From: Glutamicibacter nicotianae
Lineage (GTDB): Bacteria; Actinomycetota; Actinomycetes; Actinomycetales; Micrococcaceae
DNA length: 40,992 nt
NCBI RefSeq assembly: GCF_006539525.1
Contig: NZ_BJNE01000019.1
Coordinates: forward strand, 1 to 40,992
Direction of reading: 5' to 3'
Below, piece after piece: positions 1 through 8,364 of the stretch. The position numbers and the translations under genes are program-made. Position 1 is the stretch's first letter. Every line of letters begins with the position of its first letter. The notes beneath the pieces are model-generated. The model was not told where the DNA came from, made no database searches, and worked only from the letters and a program-made list of their open reading frames with translations.

Positions 1-23
1 GGTTTATAGGAGCTTTCGGTGGC

Positions 24-1166
24 CTACTTGGCGTAGTTGCCGGTCAGCAGCACTGCGCCGCCGTCCACGCCCTTGGCGCCCTGGACGAAGTCCAGTCCGG
101 CATCGGCAGCCGACGGATCGATGTTCTCGACTCCGCCCATGACCCACGCGCCCATGCCCGCAGCGTTCAGCAGCTCGACTGCACGATCAGCGACGGCAGG
201 ATCAACGACAGCAACCATGCCCACGCCCAGGTTCAGGGTGCGCTCCAGATCAGGCTGCGGCACGTTGCCCAGCTGCGCGATGGTGGAGAAGACTGCTGGC
301 AGCGCCCAAGTGGAGCGGTCCACGCGGGCCATCAGGCCGCGGGGCAGCACGCGGGCCAGGTTGGCCGCCAGGCCGCCGCCGGTGACGTGGCTGAAGCCGT
401 GCACGCCGAAGTTCTCGCCGTCGTTCAGCGCGCCGACCAGATCAAGGCAGGCGGTGGTGTAGATGCGGGTCGGAACCAGCAGTTCCTCGCCCAGGGTGCG
501 GCCGAACTCGGCGACCTCGCGGTCCAGCTCCCACTTGGCGTGGGCGATGACGCGGCGCACCAGCGAGTAGCCGTTGGAGTGGATGCCGGAGGAGGCCATG
601 CCGATGACCACGTCGCCGGCCTGCACGCGCTCCGGGCCGAGCAGCTGGTCGGCCTCGATGACACCGGTGGCGGCACCCGCCACGTCGTACTCGTCCTCGG
701 CCAGCAGGCCCGGGTGCTCGGCGGTCTCGCCGCCGACCAGCGCGGTGCCGGCCAGCTTGCAGCCCTCGGCGATGCCGCGCACGATGTCCGCGATGCGCTC
801 CGGGACCACCTTGCCGGTGGCGATGTAGTCGGTCATGAACAGCGGCTTGGCACCCACCACGACGATGTCATCAACCACCATGCCGACCAGGTCGTGGCCG
901 ATGGTGTCGTGGATGTCCAGCTTCTGGGCGATGGCCACCTTGGTGCCCACGCCGTCGGTGGAGGTCGCCAGGTACGGCTTCTTGTAGCCGGTGAGGAACG
1001 ATACGTCGAAGAGCCCGGCGAAGCCGCCGACCCCGCCCACGACACCGGAGGTGTGGGTTGCCTTGATCGCGCCCTTCATCAACTCAACGGCACGGTCACC
1101 GGCCTCAACGTCAACGCCGGCACCGGCATAGGTGATGGAAGTTGGCTGCTGATCATTGCCGCTCAT
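24..1166 (-). CDS. purM: Phosphoribosylformylglycinamidine cyclo-ligase (AIR synthetase)
   Basis: PurM makes aminoimidazole ribonucleotide from FGAM with ATP in the cytoplasm, the fifth step of purine synthesis. The 380-residue product begins MSGNDQQPTSITYAGAGVDV and carries the family's early glycine-rich segment (GGVGGFAGLFD), the nucleotide-binding stretch STDGVGTKV and the C-terminal VMGGVE region. An open frame runs upstream to 1361, but that extension has no family similarity; the ATG at 1164-1166 is preceded by an AAAGGAA-type ribosome site. It lies 79 bp downstream of purF on the same strand, so the two are probably co-transcribed. At 380 residues it is slightly longer than the usual ~345-350 because of the N-terminus. 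Confidence 0.96.
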   Translation of the reverse strand: MSGNDQQPTSITYAGAGVDVEAGDRAVELMKGAIKATHTSGVVGGVGGFAGLFDVSFLTGYKKPYLATSTDGVGTKVAIAQKLDIHDTIGHDLVGMVVDDIVVVGAKPLFMTDYIATGKVVPERIADIVRGIAEGCKLAGTALVGGETAEHPGLLAEDEYDVAGAATGVIEADQLLGPERVQAGDVVIGMASSGIHSNGYSLVRRVIAHAKWELDREVAEFGRTLGEELLVPTRIYTTACLDLVGALNDGENFGVHGFSHVTGGGLAANLARVLPRGLMARVDRSTWALPAVFSTIAQLGNVPQPDLERTLNLGVGMVAVVDPAVADRAVELLNAAGMGAWVMGGVENIDPSAADAGLDFVQGAKGVDGGAVLLTGNYAK

Positions 1167-1245
1167 GGCAGTCGGTTCCTTTTCTGTTCGGGGAGCCGTC
1201 TTCCGGCACCCTTTGCAACGGGATGGTTGGGGATCGTGAAGGGGA

Positions 1246-2769
1246 TTAGCTGTTGATTTCGAACTCGGCATCAGGGCCCGGCTCGCAGCCGGCCTGGTTG
1301 CTGCGCTCCAGCAGGTTCTTGCCGCGGCGCTCCTCATTCGGCAGGGCGATCGGGTAGTCACCGGTGAAGCACGCGGTGCACAACCGTTCGCGCGGCTGGC
1401 GGGTTGCTTCGATCATGCCGTCTTCGGAAATGTAGGCCAACGAGTCGGCGCCGATGGAGGTGGCGATCTCGTCCACGGCCGCGCCGTTGGCGATCAGCTC
1501 GGCCCGCGAGGCGAAGTCGATGCCGTAGAAGCAGGGCCACTTCACCGGCGGCGAGGAGATCTTCACATGCACCTCGGCGGCGCCGGCCTCGCGCAGCATG
1601 CGCACCACGGCACGCTGGGTGTTGCCGCGGACAATCGAATCGTCGACCACGACCACGCGCTTGCCGCGCAGCACTGTTTCCAGGGCGTTGAGCTTGAGCT
1701 TGATGCCCAGCTGGCGCAGGGTCTGCGACGGCTGGATGAACGTGCGGCCCACGTAGGCGTTCTTCACGAAGCCGTGGGTGAACGGGATGCCGGATTCTTC
1801 GGCGTAGCCGATGGCGGCCGGGGTTCCGGACTCCGGCACCGGGATCACGATGTCCGCTTCCGCGCTGTTCTCGCGGGCCAGCTGGCGGCCCATTTCCACG
1901 CGGGATTCGTAGATCGAGCGGCCGGCGATGGCGGCATCCGGGCGGGCCAGGTAGACATACTCGAAGACGCAGCCCTTGGGGGTGGACTCGGCAAAGCGGG
2001 TGGAGCGCACGCCGTTCTCATCGATGGCGATCATTTCGCCTGGCTCGATTTCGCGGATGAACGAGGCGCCGACGGTAGCCAGTGCAGGCTGCTCGGAGGC
2101 AACTACCCAGCCGCGATCCAAGCGGCCCAGGACCAGCGGGCGAACGCCGTGCGGGTCGCGGGCCGCGTACAGGGTGTCCTCGTTCATGAAGACGAAGCAG
2201 AAAGCGCCTTCGATTTTCGGCAGCAGCTCCAGAGCGGTGTCCTCCAGGCTCTGGCCTTCGGAACCAGCCAGCAGGGCGGTGACCAGAGCGGTATCGGTGG
2301 TGTTGCCCTGGGCGAGCTCGCCGCGCACCTTGCCGCCTTCGGCCTGCTGCTTGGCAGAGACCATGTCGGCCAGGTCGGCGGAGTTGGTCAGGTTGCCGTT
2401 GTGGGCCAGCGCGACGGTGCCGGTCCGGGTCGGGCCCAGGGTCGGCTGCGCATTGGCCCAGTGGCTGGCACCCGTCGTCGAGTAGCGGCAGTGGCCAATG
2501 GCCAGCTGGCCCGTCATGGAGTTCAGCGTATTCTCGTCGAATACCTGGGAGACCAGGCCCATGTCCTTGTAGACGTTGATGCGCGCGCCATCGCTCGTGG
2601 CGATGCCGGCGGATTCCTGTCCGCGGTGCTGCAGGGCATACAGGCCGTAATAGGTGAGTTTTGCGACCTCTTCGCCAGGAGCCCAAACGCCGAAAACGCC
2701 GCATTCATCCTGCGGGCCCTTGTCGCTTGGAAGCAGGTCGTGATTTAAGAATCCATCGCCACGCGCCAT
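1246..2769 (-). CDS. purF: Amidophosphoribosyltransferase (glutamine PRPP amidotransferase)
   Basis: PurF catalyses the first committed step of purine synthesis, making phosphoribosylamine from PRPP and glutamine. The 507-residue product starts MARGDGFLNHDLLPSDKG. A short propeptide precedes CGVFGVW, and Cys23 would become the N-terminal nucleophile after self-cleavage. The glutaminase half has GHCRYSTTG and HNGNLTN; the PRPP loop VVVVDDSIVRGNT is in the C-terminal half. Cysteines in GCVFEYVY, PCFYGID and LCTACFTGDYP match the Fe-S-containing Bacillus-type enzyme. The frame extends to 2811, but the ATG at 2767-2769 fits the propeptide length. A 7-bp inverted repeat about 25 bp upstream may be an operator. 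The gene sits between the small membrane protein gene and purM on the same strand. Confidence 0.97.
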   Translation of the reverse strand: MARGDGFLNHDLLPSDKGPQDECGVFGVWAPGEEVAKLTYYGLYALQHRGQESAGIATSDGARINVYKDMGLVSQVFDENTLNSMTGQLAIGHCRYSTTGASHWANAQPTLGPTRTGTVALAHNGNLTNSADLADMVSAKQQAEGGKVRGELAQGNTTDTALVTALLAGSEGQSLEDTALELLPKIEGAFCFVFMNEDTLYAARDPHGVRPLVLGRLDRGWVVASEQPALATVGASFIREIEPGEMIAIDENGVRSTRFAESTPKGCVFEYVYLARPDAAIAGRSIYESRVEMGRQLARENSAEADIVIPVPESGTPAAIGYAEESGIPFTHGFVKNAYVGRTFIQPSQTLRQLGIKLKLNALETVLRGKRVVVVDDSIVRGNTQRAVVRMLREAGAAEVHVKISSPPVKWPCFYGIDFASRAELIANGAAVDEIATSIGADSLAYISEDGMIEATRQPRERLCTACFTGDYPIALPNEERRGKNLLERSNQAGCEPGPDAEFEINS

Positions 2770-2793
2770 GTTGGTTATTCTCTCATGTTCCGG

Positions 2794-2811
2794 TTGGTCG
2801 ACACCGACCAA
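2794..2811. promoter_or_regulatory. Inverted repeat upstream of purF
   Basis: TTGGTCG and CGACCAA are perfect 7-bp arms around ACAC. The repeat ends about 25 bp before the purF start codon, where a promoter would lie. A dyad of this size at this place suggests a repressor or activator site. No purine regulator is encoded nearby and I do not recognise the motif. Confidence 0.35.
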
Positions 2812-2824
2812 GAATGTGGTGGGT

Positions 2825-2846
2825 GGCGGCCAGGTGCGCGGCCGCC
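2825..2846 (-). terminator. GC-rich hairpin between the small membrane protein gene and purF
   Basis: GGCGGCC and GGCCGCC pair as a 7-bp stem with an 8-nt loop just beyond the stop of the small membrane protein gene. There is no T-run. It may end or attenuate transcription before purF. Confidence 0.4.
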
Positions 2847-2874
2847 TGCTCTTCTAATTCAGGAGAAAAGCTGC

Positions 2875-3201
2875 CTAGCCTTGTTGTCCGCTGGAGTCAG
2901 TGTCCTCGGCCAGAGGAACTGCCAGATGCTTGGTGGTTTTGCGTGAGGTCACGCGGTCAACAATCACATATGCCAGTGCGCCGATGCCTACGCCCAAGCC
3001 TGCGCCGAAGATTGCAAAGAATCCGGAGGCCGAGGCACGGGTGTATTCCTGCGACGGTTCGCCAAGCAGGCCGATGATGAGGCCGACTAGCGCGCCGAAG
3101 ACCGCGAAGGTCAGAATGAATGGCCAGAACTTGGGCGATGAGTGAATTTGCACTTCAACGCCCTGATCGGCAGGCGACGGTGTAGCGGGGTGTTGCTCCA
3201 T
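2875..3201 (-). CDS. Small two-helix membrane protein, unknown function
   Basis: The 108-residue product begins MEQHPATPSPADQG. After a short polar N-terminus it has two predicted membrane helices (FWPFILTFAVFGALVGLIIG and SGFFAIFGAGLGVGIGALAY) and a charged cytoplasmic tail. No catalytic motif is visible and I do not recognise a named family. The ATG is 4 nt past the stop of the upstream SCP-like gene, which suggests translational coupling. A TTG at 3217-3219 is an in-frame alternative start that would overlap that gene. Its place between the SCP-like gene and purF suggests co-transcription with the purine genes rather than a shared function. Confidence 0.75.
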   Translation of the reverse strand: MEQHPATPSPADQGVEVQIHSSPKFWPFILTFAVFGALVGLIIGLLGEPSQEYTRASASGFFAIFGAGLGVGIGALAYVIVDRVTSRKTTKHLAVPLAEDTDSSGQQG

Positions 3202-3205
3202 GCCT

Positions 3206-3586
3206 TTAAGGGTACTCAATAAGTGGTAGGTGTGCTGACAAGTCTGCCCTAAGTCCCGAAGCGTGCAATTGCCCAGTTTGCATGGCTTCGGCCCAACCTA
3301 TGCGGCCAGTAGCCAAGGAAAGCCAGAGTTCAGCAGGCATTTCGACCACATTCGGGGGAGTTCCGCGGGCATGCCGAGGCCCGGCTATGCACTGGGTCAC
3401 ACCGAAGGGCGGAACACGCACCTCGACCGAATTGCCCTCGGCGCGGGAAGCCAGCTCCTCCAGCGAGAACCGCACTGCCATGGCGAGCACGGGCCGGGCT
3501 GTTTTTCCTTGCCCCCGCGCGGTTGAGGACCATTCTCGCAAGGCCGCGCGGCCAGCGGTTTCATCAACGCGCCGTTTGATTGCCAT
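3206..3586 (-). CDS. Sterol carrier protein-like (SCP2 fold) protein
   Basis: The 126-residue product (MAIKRRVDETAG...) resembles the actinobacterial 'sterol carrier family protein' group that neighbours purF; from memory, Rv0807 in M. tuberculosis is the counterpart. The central part (VRFSLEELASRAEGNSVEVRVPP) and the C-terminal part (VVEMPAELWLSLATGRIGWAEA...GLRADLSAHLPLI) fit an SCP2-like lipid-binding fold, in which a final hydrophobic segment closes the cavity. The ligand is unknown. It is the first gene of the minus-strand run leading to purF and purM. The ATG lies 13 nt downstream of a 7-bp inverted repeat. Confidence 0.75.
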   Translation of the reverse strand: MAIKRRVDETAGRAALREWSSTARGQGKTARPVLAMAVRFSLEELASRAEGNSVEVRVPPFGVTQCIAGPRHARGTPPNVVEMPAELWLSLATGRIGWAEAMQTGQLHASGLRADLSAHLPLIEYP

Positions 3587-3599
3587 GGGTCGATTCCAC

Positions 3600-3620
3600 T
3601 TTCTCTCAATGACAGAGAAA
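3600..3620 (-). repeat. Inverted repeat in the leader of the SCP-like gene
   Basis: TTTCTCT and AGAGAAA pair perfectly around a 7-nt loop, 13 nt upstream of the ATG. The purine-rich arm is the nearest thing to a ribosome site, so the hairpin could mask it or act as an operator. Confidence 0.35.
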
Positions 3621-3851
3621 CGTCATATTCCTCTGTTCGGGATCCCTGCCGCGGATCCGGGAAAACCGTATATCCAGCCATGCCAACTCTAGTCCAGCTC
3701 GCCGAACGCCAGCTGACAGCTTCGAGGGTGCTCAGGTGCAGTACCGGAAGCGAAATCGCCCGGCGTGCGGGGATCCGGCAGCCGTTCGAGTGCAGGGCTG
3801 GGCGCTGGCCATGCGTGCGTCATAGACGCGGTTGGCCCATGGATTCTCCGG

Positions 3852-3857
3852 TAAACT
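3852..3857 (+). promoter_or_regulatory. -10 element of a leaderless purD promoter
   Basis: TAAACT lies 7 nt before the GTG start of purD, placing transcription initiation at or next to the start codon. No good -35 hexamer or ribosome site is visible. Confidence 0.6.
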
Positions 3858-3864
3858 CGACCGC

Positions 3865-5151
3865 GTGAAGGTACTGGTTATTGGCCCAGGCGGCCGTGAA
3901 CATGCAATTGTCCGTGCACTGAGTGCAGACCCCTATGTCAACGAAGTTCATTGCGCCCCCGGCAACGCCGGTATCGCACAGGACGTCACCACCCACGCAA
4001 TCGACGCGCAGGACCCTGCAGCAGTCGTCGCGCTGGCCCAGGAACTGGGCAGCGACCTGGTGGTTGTCGGACCCGAAGCGCCACTGGCCGCGGGCGTCGC
4101 CGATGCCCTGATCGCCGCGCAGATCCCGGTCTTCGGCCCGACCCAAGCCGCCGCGCAGCTCGAAGCCTCCAAGGCTTTCGCCAAGAATGTCATGGCTGCC
4201 GCCGAGGTTCCCACCGCGATGGCCCATGTGGCCGCGACCCGCGAGGAAGCCGCCAATGCGCTGGATGACTTCGGTGCGCCGTACGTGGTCAAGGACGACG
4301 GCCTGGCCGCCGGCAAGGGAGTGGTGGTCACCAGCGATCGCGAAGAAGCACTGGAGCATGCAGATGCCTGCTTCGCGGCCGGCGGCACTGTCGTCATCGA
4401 GGAATTCCTCGACGGCCCGGAAGTGTCCCTGTTTGTCATCTGCGATGGCAAGCATGCCGTCCCGCTGTCCCCGGCACAGGACTTCAAGCGCATCTTCGCC
4501 AATGACGAAGGCCCGAATACCGGAGGCATGGGTGCCTACTCGCCGCTGGAATGGCTGCCGGAGAACTTCGTCGACGAGGTCATGGACCGTGTCGCCTACC
4601 CGACCCTGCGCGAAATGGAAAAGCGCGGCACGCCGTTCACCGGCGTGCTGTACTGCGGCCTGGCCATCACCAAGCGCGGCATCCGCGTGATCGAGTTCAA
4701 CGCGCGCTTCGGCGACCCGGAAACCCAGGCTGTGCTTGCACGCCTGAAGACGCCGCTGGGCGGGGTGCTGCTGGCTGCCGCCACGGGCCGGCTGGATGAT
4801 GCCGAGCAGCTGACCTGGTCCGCGCAGACCGCGGTCGATGTGGTCATCGCCGCGGAGAACTACCCGGACACCCCGGTCAAGGGTGCGGTGATCTCCGGCC
4901 TGGACGCAGCCAACGCGATCGAGGGCGTGCACGTGATGCATGCAGGCACCTCCGCCGATGCGGACGGGAACACCATCGTTTCCGGCGGCCGTGTGCTGGC
5001 AGTGGTGGGTCTGGGCGATGGCCTGGCGGCGGCCCGCGCCGCCGCCTACGCCGGGGTCGCCGAGATCAGCTGGGATGGCGCCCAGTCGCGCACCGACATT
5101 GCGTTGAAGGCCGAACGCGGCGAGATCGTCATCGCCAACGACAGCAAGTAG
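3865..5151 (+). CDS. purD: Phosphoribosylamine-glycine ligase (GAR synthetase)
   Basis: PurD joins glycine to phosphoribosylamine with ATP, the second purine step. The 428-residue ATP-grasp protein starts VKVLVIGPGGREHAIV, the N-terminal Rossmann-like domain. It continues with the ATP-grasp core (YVVKDDGLAAGKGVVV, VVIEEFLDGPEVSLF) and the conserved NTGGMGAYSP and EFNARFGDPETQ segments that bind nucleotide and metal. The frame opens at 3832, but GTG at 3865 starts exactly at the conserved N-terminus and has a leaderless -10 box 7 nt upstream. purC follows 15 nt after the stop, so the two form an operon. It diverges from the purF-purM run. Confidence 0.97.
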   Translation: MKVLVIGPGGREHAIVRALSADPYVNEVHCAPGNAGIAQDVTTHAIDAQDPAAVVALAQELGSDLVVVGPEAPLAAGVADALIAAQIPVFGPTQAAAQLEASKAFAKNVMAAAEVPTAMAHVAATREEAANALDDFGAPYVVKDDGLAAGKGVVVTSDREEALEHADACFAAGGTVVIEEFLDGPEVSLFVICDGKHAVPLSPAQDFKRIFANDEGPNTGGMGAYSPLEWLPENFVDEVMDRVAYPTLREMEKRGTPFTGVLYCGLAITKRGIRVIEFNARFGDPETQAVLARLKTPLGGVLLAAATGRLDDAEQLTWSAQTAVDVVIAAENYPDTPVKGAVISGLDAANAIEGVHVMHAGTSADADGNTIVSGGRVLAVVGLGDGLAAARAAAYAGVAEISWDGAQSRTDIALKAERGEIVIANDSK

Positions 5152-5166
5152 AGGACAGCAGAACTC

Positions 5167-6072
5167 ATGGCAGGATTCCAGACCGAAGTGCTCGACCTCG
5201 AAGGTTGGGACCATTTCTACTCGGGCAAGGTGCGCGACCTGTACGTGCCAGCAGGAGCCAGTTTCGAGCAGACCGACCGGGTCCTCGTGGTGGCCTCCGA
5301 CCGCATCAGCGCCTACGACTTCGTGCTCTCCAGCGAGATCCCCGACAAGGGCAAGGTGCTCACCCAGCTCAGCCTCTGGTGGTTCGAGCAACTGGGCGGC
5401 TTCGCCAACCATGTGATCTCCACCGATGTGCCGGCCGCCGTGGCCGGCCGCGCGATGGTGTGCAAGAAGCTTGGGATGTACCCGATCGAGTGCATCGCCC
5501 GCGGCTACCTGACCGGTTCGGGCCTGGCCGAATACAAGGTCTCGCAGACCGTGTGCGAGCTGCCCCTGCCAGAGGGGCTGGTGGATGGTTCGCGCCTGGA
5601 GCCGGCGCTGTTCACCCCGTCGGCGAAGGCCGAGGTGGGGGAGCATGACGAGAATATCTCCTTCGCGCAGACCGTGGACCGCGTGGGCACCGAGGTCGCC
5701 GAAGCGCTGCGCGAGAAGACCGTGGCCCTGTACGAGCAGGCAGAGAAGATCGCCCGCGCACGCGGCATCATCCTGGCCGATACCAAGGTGGAATTCGGTG
5801 CCGATCCGGCCACTGGCGAGATCACCCTGGGCGATGAGGTGCTGACCCCGGATTCCTCGCGTTTCTGGGATGCCGAAACCTACCAACCGGGCCAGGCGCA
5901 GGCCAGCTTCGACAAGCAGTTCGTCCGCGATTGGCTGACCTCGGCCGCATCGGGCTGGGACAAGAACTCGGGCGAAGAGCCGCCGCTGCTGCCAGCGGAG
6001 ATCATCGAGAAGACCCGTGCCCGCTACATCGAGGCCTATGAACGGCTGACCGGACAGGCCTTCAACGCCTAG
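5167..6072 (+). CDS. purC: Phosphoribosylaminoimidazole-succinocarboxamide synthase (SAICAR synthetase)
   Basis: PurC adds aspartate to CAIR with ATP to give SAICAR. The 301-residue product has the family signatures GKVRDLY near residue 20, SDRISAYDFVL, the long stretch CIARGYLTGSGLAEY, and LADTKVEFG toward the C-terminus. The length suits the longer, fungal/actinobacterial type of about 300 residues. A GAGGAC ribosome site precedes the ATG. It is the second gene of the purD-purC pair, and a hairpin closes the unit. Confidence 0.97.
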   Translation: MAGFQTEVLDLEGWDHFYSGKVRDLYVPAGASFEQTDRVLVVASDRISAYDFVLSSEIPDKGKVLTQLSLWWFEQLGGFANHVISTDVPAAVAGRAMVCKKLGMYPIECIARGYLTGSGLAEYKVSQTVCELPLPEGLVDGSRLEPALFTPSAKAEVGEHDENISFAQTVDRVGTEVAEALREKTVALYEQAEKIARARGIILADTKVEFGADPATGEITLGDEVLTPDSSRFWDAETYQPGQAQASFDKQFVRDWLTSAASGWDKNSGEEPPLLPAEIIEKTRARYIEAYERLTGQAFNA

Positions 6073-6089
6073 CCCGGATGCCCAGCGAC

Positions 6090-6127
6090 AGGACCCCGTA
6101 CCGCCGATTAAGGCAGTGCGGGGTCCT
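6090..6127 (+). terminator. Hairpin after purC
   Basis: AGGACCCCG (6090-6098) pairs with CGGGGTCCT (6119-6127) as a 9-bp stem 17 nt past the purC stop. There is no strong T-run, as is common for actinobacterial terminators. Confidence 0.65.
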
Positions 6128-6170
6128 GGGCTTAAGCCGAGCCATCTGGCGGCGGTTGGAAACGGGTGGC

Positions 6171-6176
6171 TAGACT
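6171..6176 (+). promoter_or_regulatory. -10 element of a leaderless promoter for the DUF1801 gene
   Basis: TAGACT lies 6 nt upstream of the ATG at 6183, the spacing expected for a leaderless transcript. Confidence 0.55.
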
Positions 6177-6182
6177 CAAGGC

Positions 6183-6544
6183 ATGGCTGGCAAAGCGGCA
6201 ACGGTGGAAGAATATCTCGGTGCGCTGGAACCGGATTTCCGGGCGGAACTCGAAAGGATTCGGGCCCTGGTGAAGGAGCTGGTTCCGGAAGCAAAGAAAC
6301 CATGAGCTATTCGATGCCCATACTGAAGTACAAGCCGCGTGCCTTGGTTTACTTCACCGCGTCGAAGAAGCACCTGAGCTTCTACCCATCCTGCTGGGCC
6401 ATTGAGGAGCTGGAAGACCGGTTGGCTGGCTTCAGCAAGACCGTCCATGCAATCCGATTCACTCCGGCCGCGCCGTTGCCCGACGACCTGGTCAGGGATA
6501 TCGTGCTCGTCCATGTCCGGGAGATTGACGCTGGAAGGCAGTAG
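6183..6544 (+). pseudogene. DUF1801 (YdhG/iron-chaperone-like) gene split by a frameshift
   Basis: Two adjacent frames together give a DUF1801-type protein of about 120 residues, the normal size for the family. The first piece, 6183-6305, encodes MAGKAATVEEYLGALEPDF... up to VKELVPEAKKP (40 residues). The second, 6302-6544, encodes MSYSMPILKYKPRALVYFTA... through the conserved HLSFYP, IRFTPAAPLP and VRDI segments (80 residues). The pieces overlap as ATGA. A single missing base around GCAAAGAAACC (6291-6301) would explain the break: restoring it gives ...PEAKETMSYSMPILKYK, which reads as one domain. It could be a pseudogene, a sequencing error in an A-rich stretch, a -1 frameshift, or a coupled split gene. 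The promoter and both halves look otherwise intact. Confidence 0.7.
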
Positions 6545-6555
6545 CCGCCGCCAGG

Positions 6556-8364
6556 CTACACCAGCGAGTCCTTCCATGCCTTGTGCAGGGCCGCGAAGCG
6601 CCCGTCATCGGCAATCAGCTGGGCCGGGGTGCCGTCCTCGGCGATCTTGCCGTCGTGGACCACCAGCACCCGGTCAGCGATCTGCACGGTCGACAGGCGG
6701 TGCGCGATGATCAGCGCGGTGCGGTTGCCCAGCAGGGTCTGCAGTCCGCGCTGCACTGCCCGTTCCGAAGGGATATCCAAGGAGCTCGTGGCCTCATCCA
6801 GGATCAGCACCGCAGGATCGGCCAGGAAGGCGCGGGCGAAGGAGATCAGCTGGCGCTGGCCGGCCGAGACGCGTCCGCCACGCTTGTTCACGTCGGTGTC
6901 ATAGCCTTCGGGCAGGTCCATGATGAACTCGTGGGCTCCGACCGCGCGGGCCGCATCCTGGATCTGATCCAGCGAGGCACCCGGACGGCCCAGCGCGATA
7001 TTCTCGGCGACCGAGCCGGAGAAGAGGAAGGCCTCCTGGGTGACCATGACGACGTGCTGGCGCAATTCCTTGTTGGACAGTTCGTTGATCGGCACCGAAT
7101 CCAGTTCCAGGGTGCCCGAACGAAGGTCGTAGAAGCGGGCAATGAGCTTTGCCAGCGTCGACTTGCCGGCACCGGTCTGGCCCACCACTGCCACTGTTTG
7201 CCCGGCGGGGATCCGCAGGTCGAATTCCTCCATGATCACCGGGCCGTCGCCGTAGCCGAAAACCGCGTCCTTGAAGACCAGCTCGCCGGCCACCTTTCCG
7301 ATGCTGCGCGGGGCAGCAGGCTCGCGCACGCTCGGTTCCTCCTCCAGCAATCCCGAAACCTTCTCCAGTGCGGCGGTGGCCGACTGCAGCGAGGAGTAGA
7401 ACATCGCGATCTGCTCGACTGGCTGGAACAGGCGCTTGGATGCGAGCAGGATGGCCACCATCGCGCCGACCTGCATGGTGCCGTCGATGATGCGGAACCC
7501 GCCGTAGGCCAGCAGCGAGGCCACCGTCAGGTTGCCGATCAGCACCAGGCCGGGCTGCAGCACGCCGAAGAGGTTGAAGGAACGTACCGAGTTCACCCGG
7601 TACTGCTCGGCGAGATCCGAGTAGTTCTCGTCGTTGGCTGCCTCGCGGCGGAACGCCTTGACCGCGCGGATGCCGGTCATCGTCTCCACAAAAGTGGAGA
7701 TGACCCTGGCCGACACCACGCGGGATTCGCGGTACAGGAGCTCGGAGCGGCGCTGGTACCAGAAGAACAGCAGCGTGACCGGGATGGCGGCCACGCAGAC
7801 CACCAGCCCGCTGCGCCAGTCGAGGAAGAAAATCGAGGCCAGGGTGAAAACCACGAACACGCAGGAGGAGGCTAGTTCCGAAACGCCCTGGTCCAGCAGT
7901 TCGCGCAGCGTTTCCAGATCAGAGGTCTGCCGGGAAATGATCCGCCCGGAAGTGTAGTTCTCGTGGAATTCGAGGCTCAAGCGCTGGGTATGGCGGAAGA
8001 CCTGCTGGCGAAGATCCAAGAGCATCGCCTGGGAGATCCGTGCCGCGCTGGTGATGTACCAGGAGAGCAGCACGCCGCTGAGGATCGCACCGAGGATGTA
8101 GCAGGCACCGGTCAACCCCAATGCGCCCCAGTTGCCTTCGCGCACCTGCGGCAAGGTCCAGTCGATGGCGAAGGCGATCAGCACCGGTAGCAGCACGCGC
8201 GCCGCATTGGATACCAGCACCAGAACCACGGTGAGGATGAAAAGCTTCTTCTGCGGCATGGCCAGGGCGGCCAGCAGCCGGAAGGAGCGCTGGCGCACGA
8301 CCTTGCGTTCGGCCGCCGAGAGCTTGATGGCGTCTTCATTGGCAACGCCCAGGGTCTTGCTCAT
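6556..8364 (-). CDS. ABC exporter half-transporter with the consensus catalytic nucleotide-binding domain
   Basis: The 602-residue product has an N-terminal six-helix exporter domain (about residues 35-330) fused to a nucleotide-binding domain. Motifs are Walker A VVGQTGAGKST, signature VSAGQRQ, Walker B AVLILDEATSS with the catalytic glutamate, and H-loop IIAHRLST. It pairs with the upstream gene (8361-10196), whose stop overlaps its start as ATGA, so the two are coupled and very likely form a heterodimer. The altered signature (Ala instead of the second Gly of SGG) is expected of the subunit that contributes to the inactive ATP site. Substrate is unknown; the pair resembles M. tuberculosis Rv1272c/Rv1273c. 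Its 3' end converges with the DUF1801 gene, 11 bp apart. Confidence 0.92.
   Translation of the reverse strand: MSKTLGVANEDAIKLSAAERKVVRQRSFRLLAALAMPQKKLFILTVVLVLVSNAARVLLPVLIAFAIDWTLPQVREGNWGALGLTGACYILGAILSGVLLSWYITSAARISQAMLLDLRQQVFRHTQRLSLEFHENYTSGRIISRQTSDLETLRELLDQGVSELASSCVFVVFTLASIFFLDWRSGLVVCVAAIPVTLLFFWYQRRSELLYRESRVVSARVISTFVETMTGIRAVKAFRREAANDENYSDLAEQYRVNSVRSFNLFGVLQPGLVLIGNLTVASLLAYGGFRIIDGTMQVGAMVAILLASKRLFQPVEQIAMFYSSLQSATAALEKVSGLLEEEPSVREPAAPRSIGKVAGELVFKDAVFGYGDGPVIMEEFDLRIPAGQTVAVVGQTGAGKSTLAKLIARFYDLRSGTLELDSVPINELSNKELRQHVVMVTQEAFLFSGSVAENIALGRPGASLDQIQDAARAVGAHEFIMDLPEGYDTDVNKRGGRVSAGQRQLISFARAFLADPAVLILDEATSSLDIPSERAVQRGLQTLLGNRTALIIAHRLSTVQIADRVLVVHDGKIAEDGTPAQLIADDGRFAALHKAWKDSLV

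Noticed and set aside
1567-2748. 393-residue open frame antisense to purF
   Set aside because: No motifs and complete overlap with purF.
3820-6303. 827-residue open frame antisense to purD and purC
   Set aside because: Low-complexity GC-driven translation with no family motifs; it mirrors two certain genes on the other strand.
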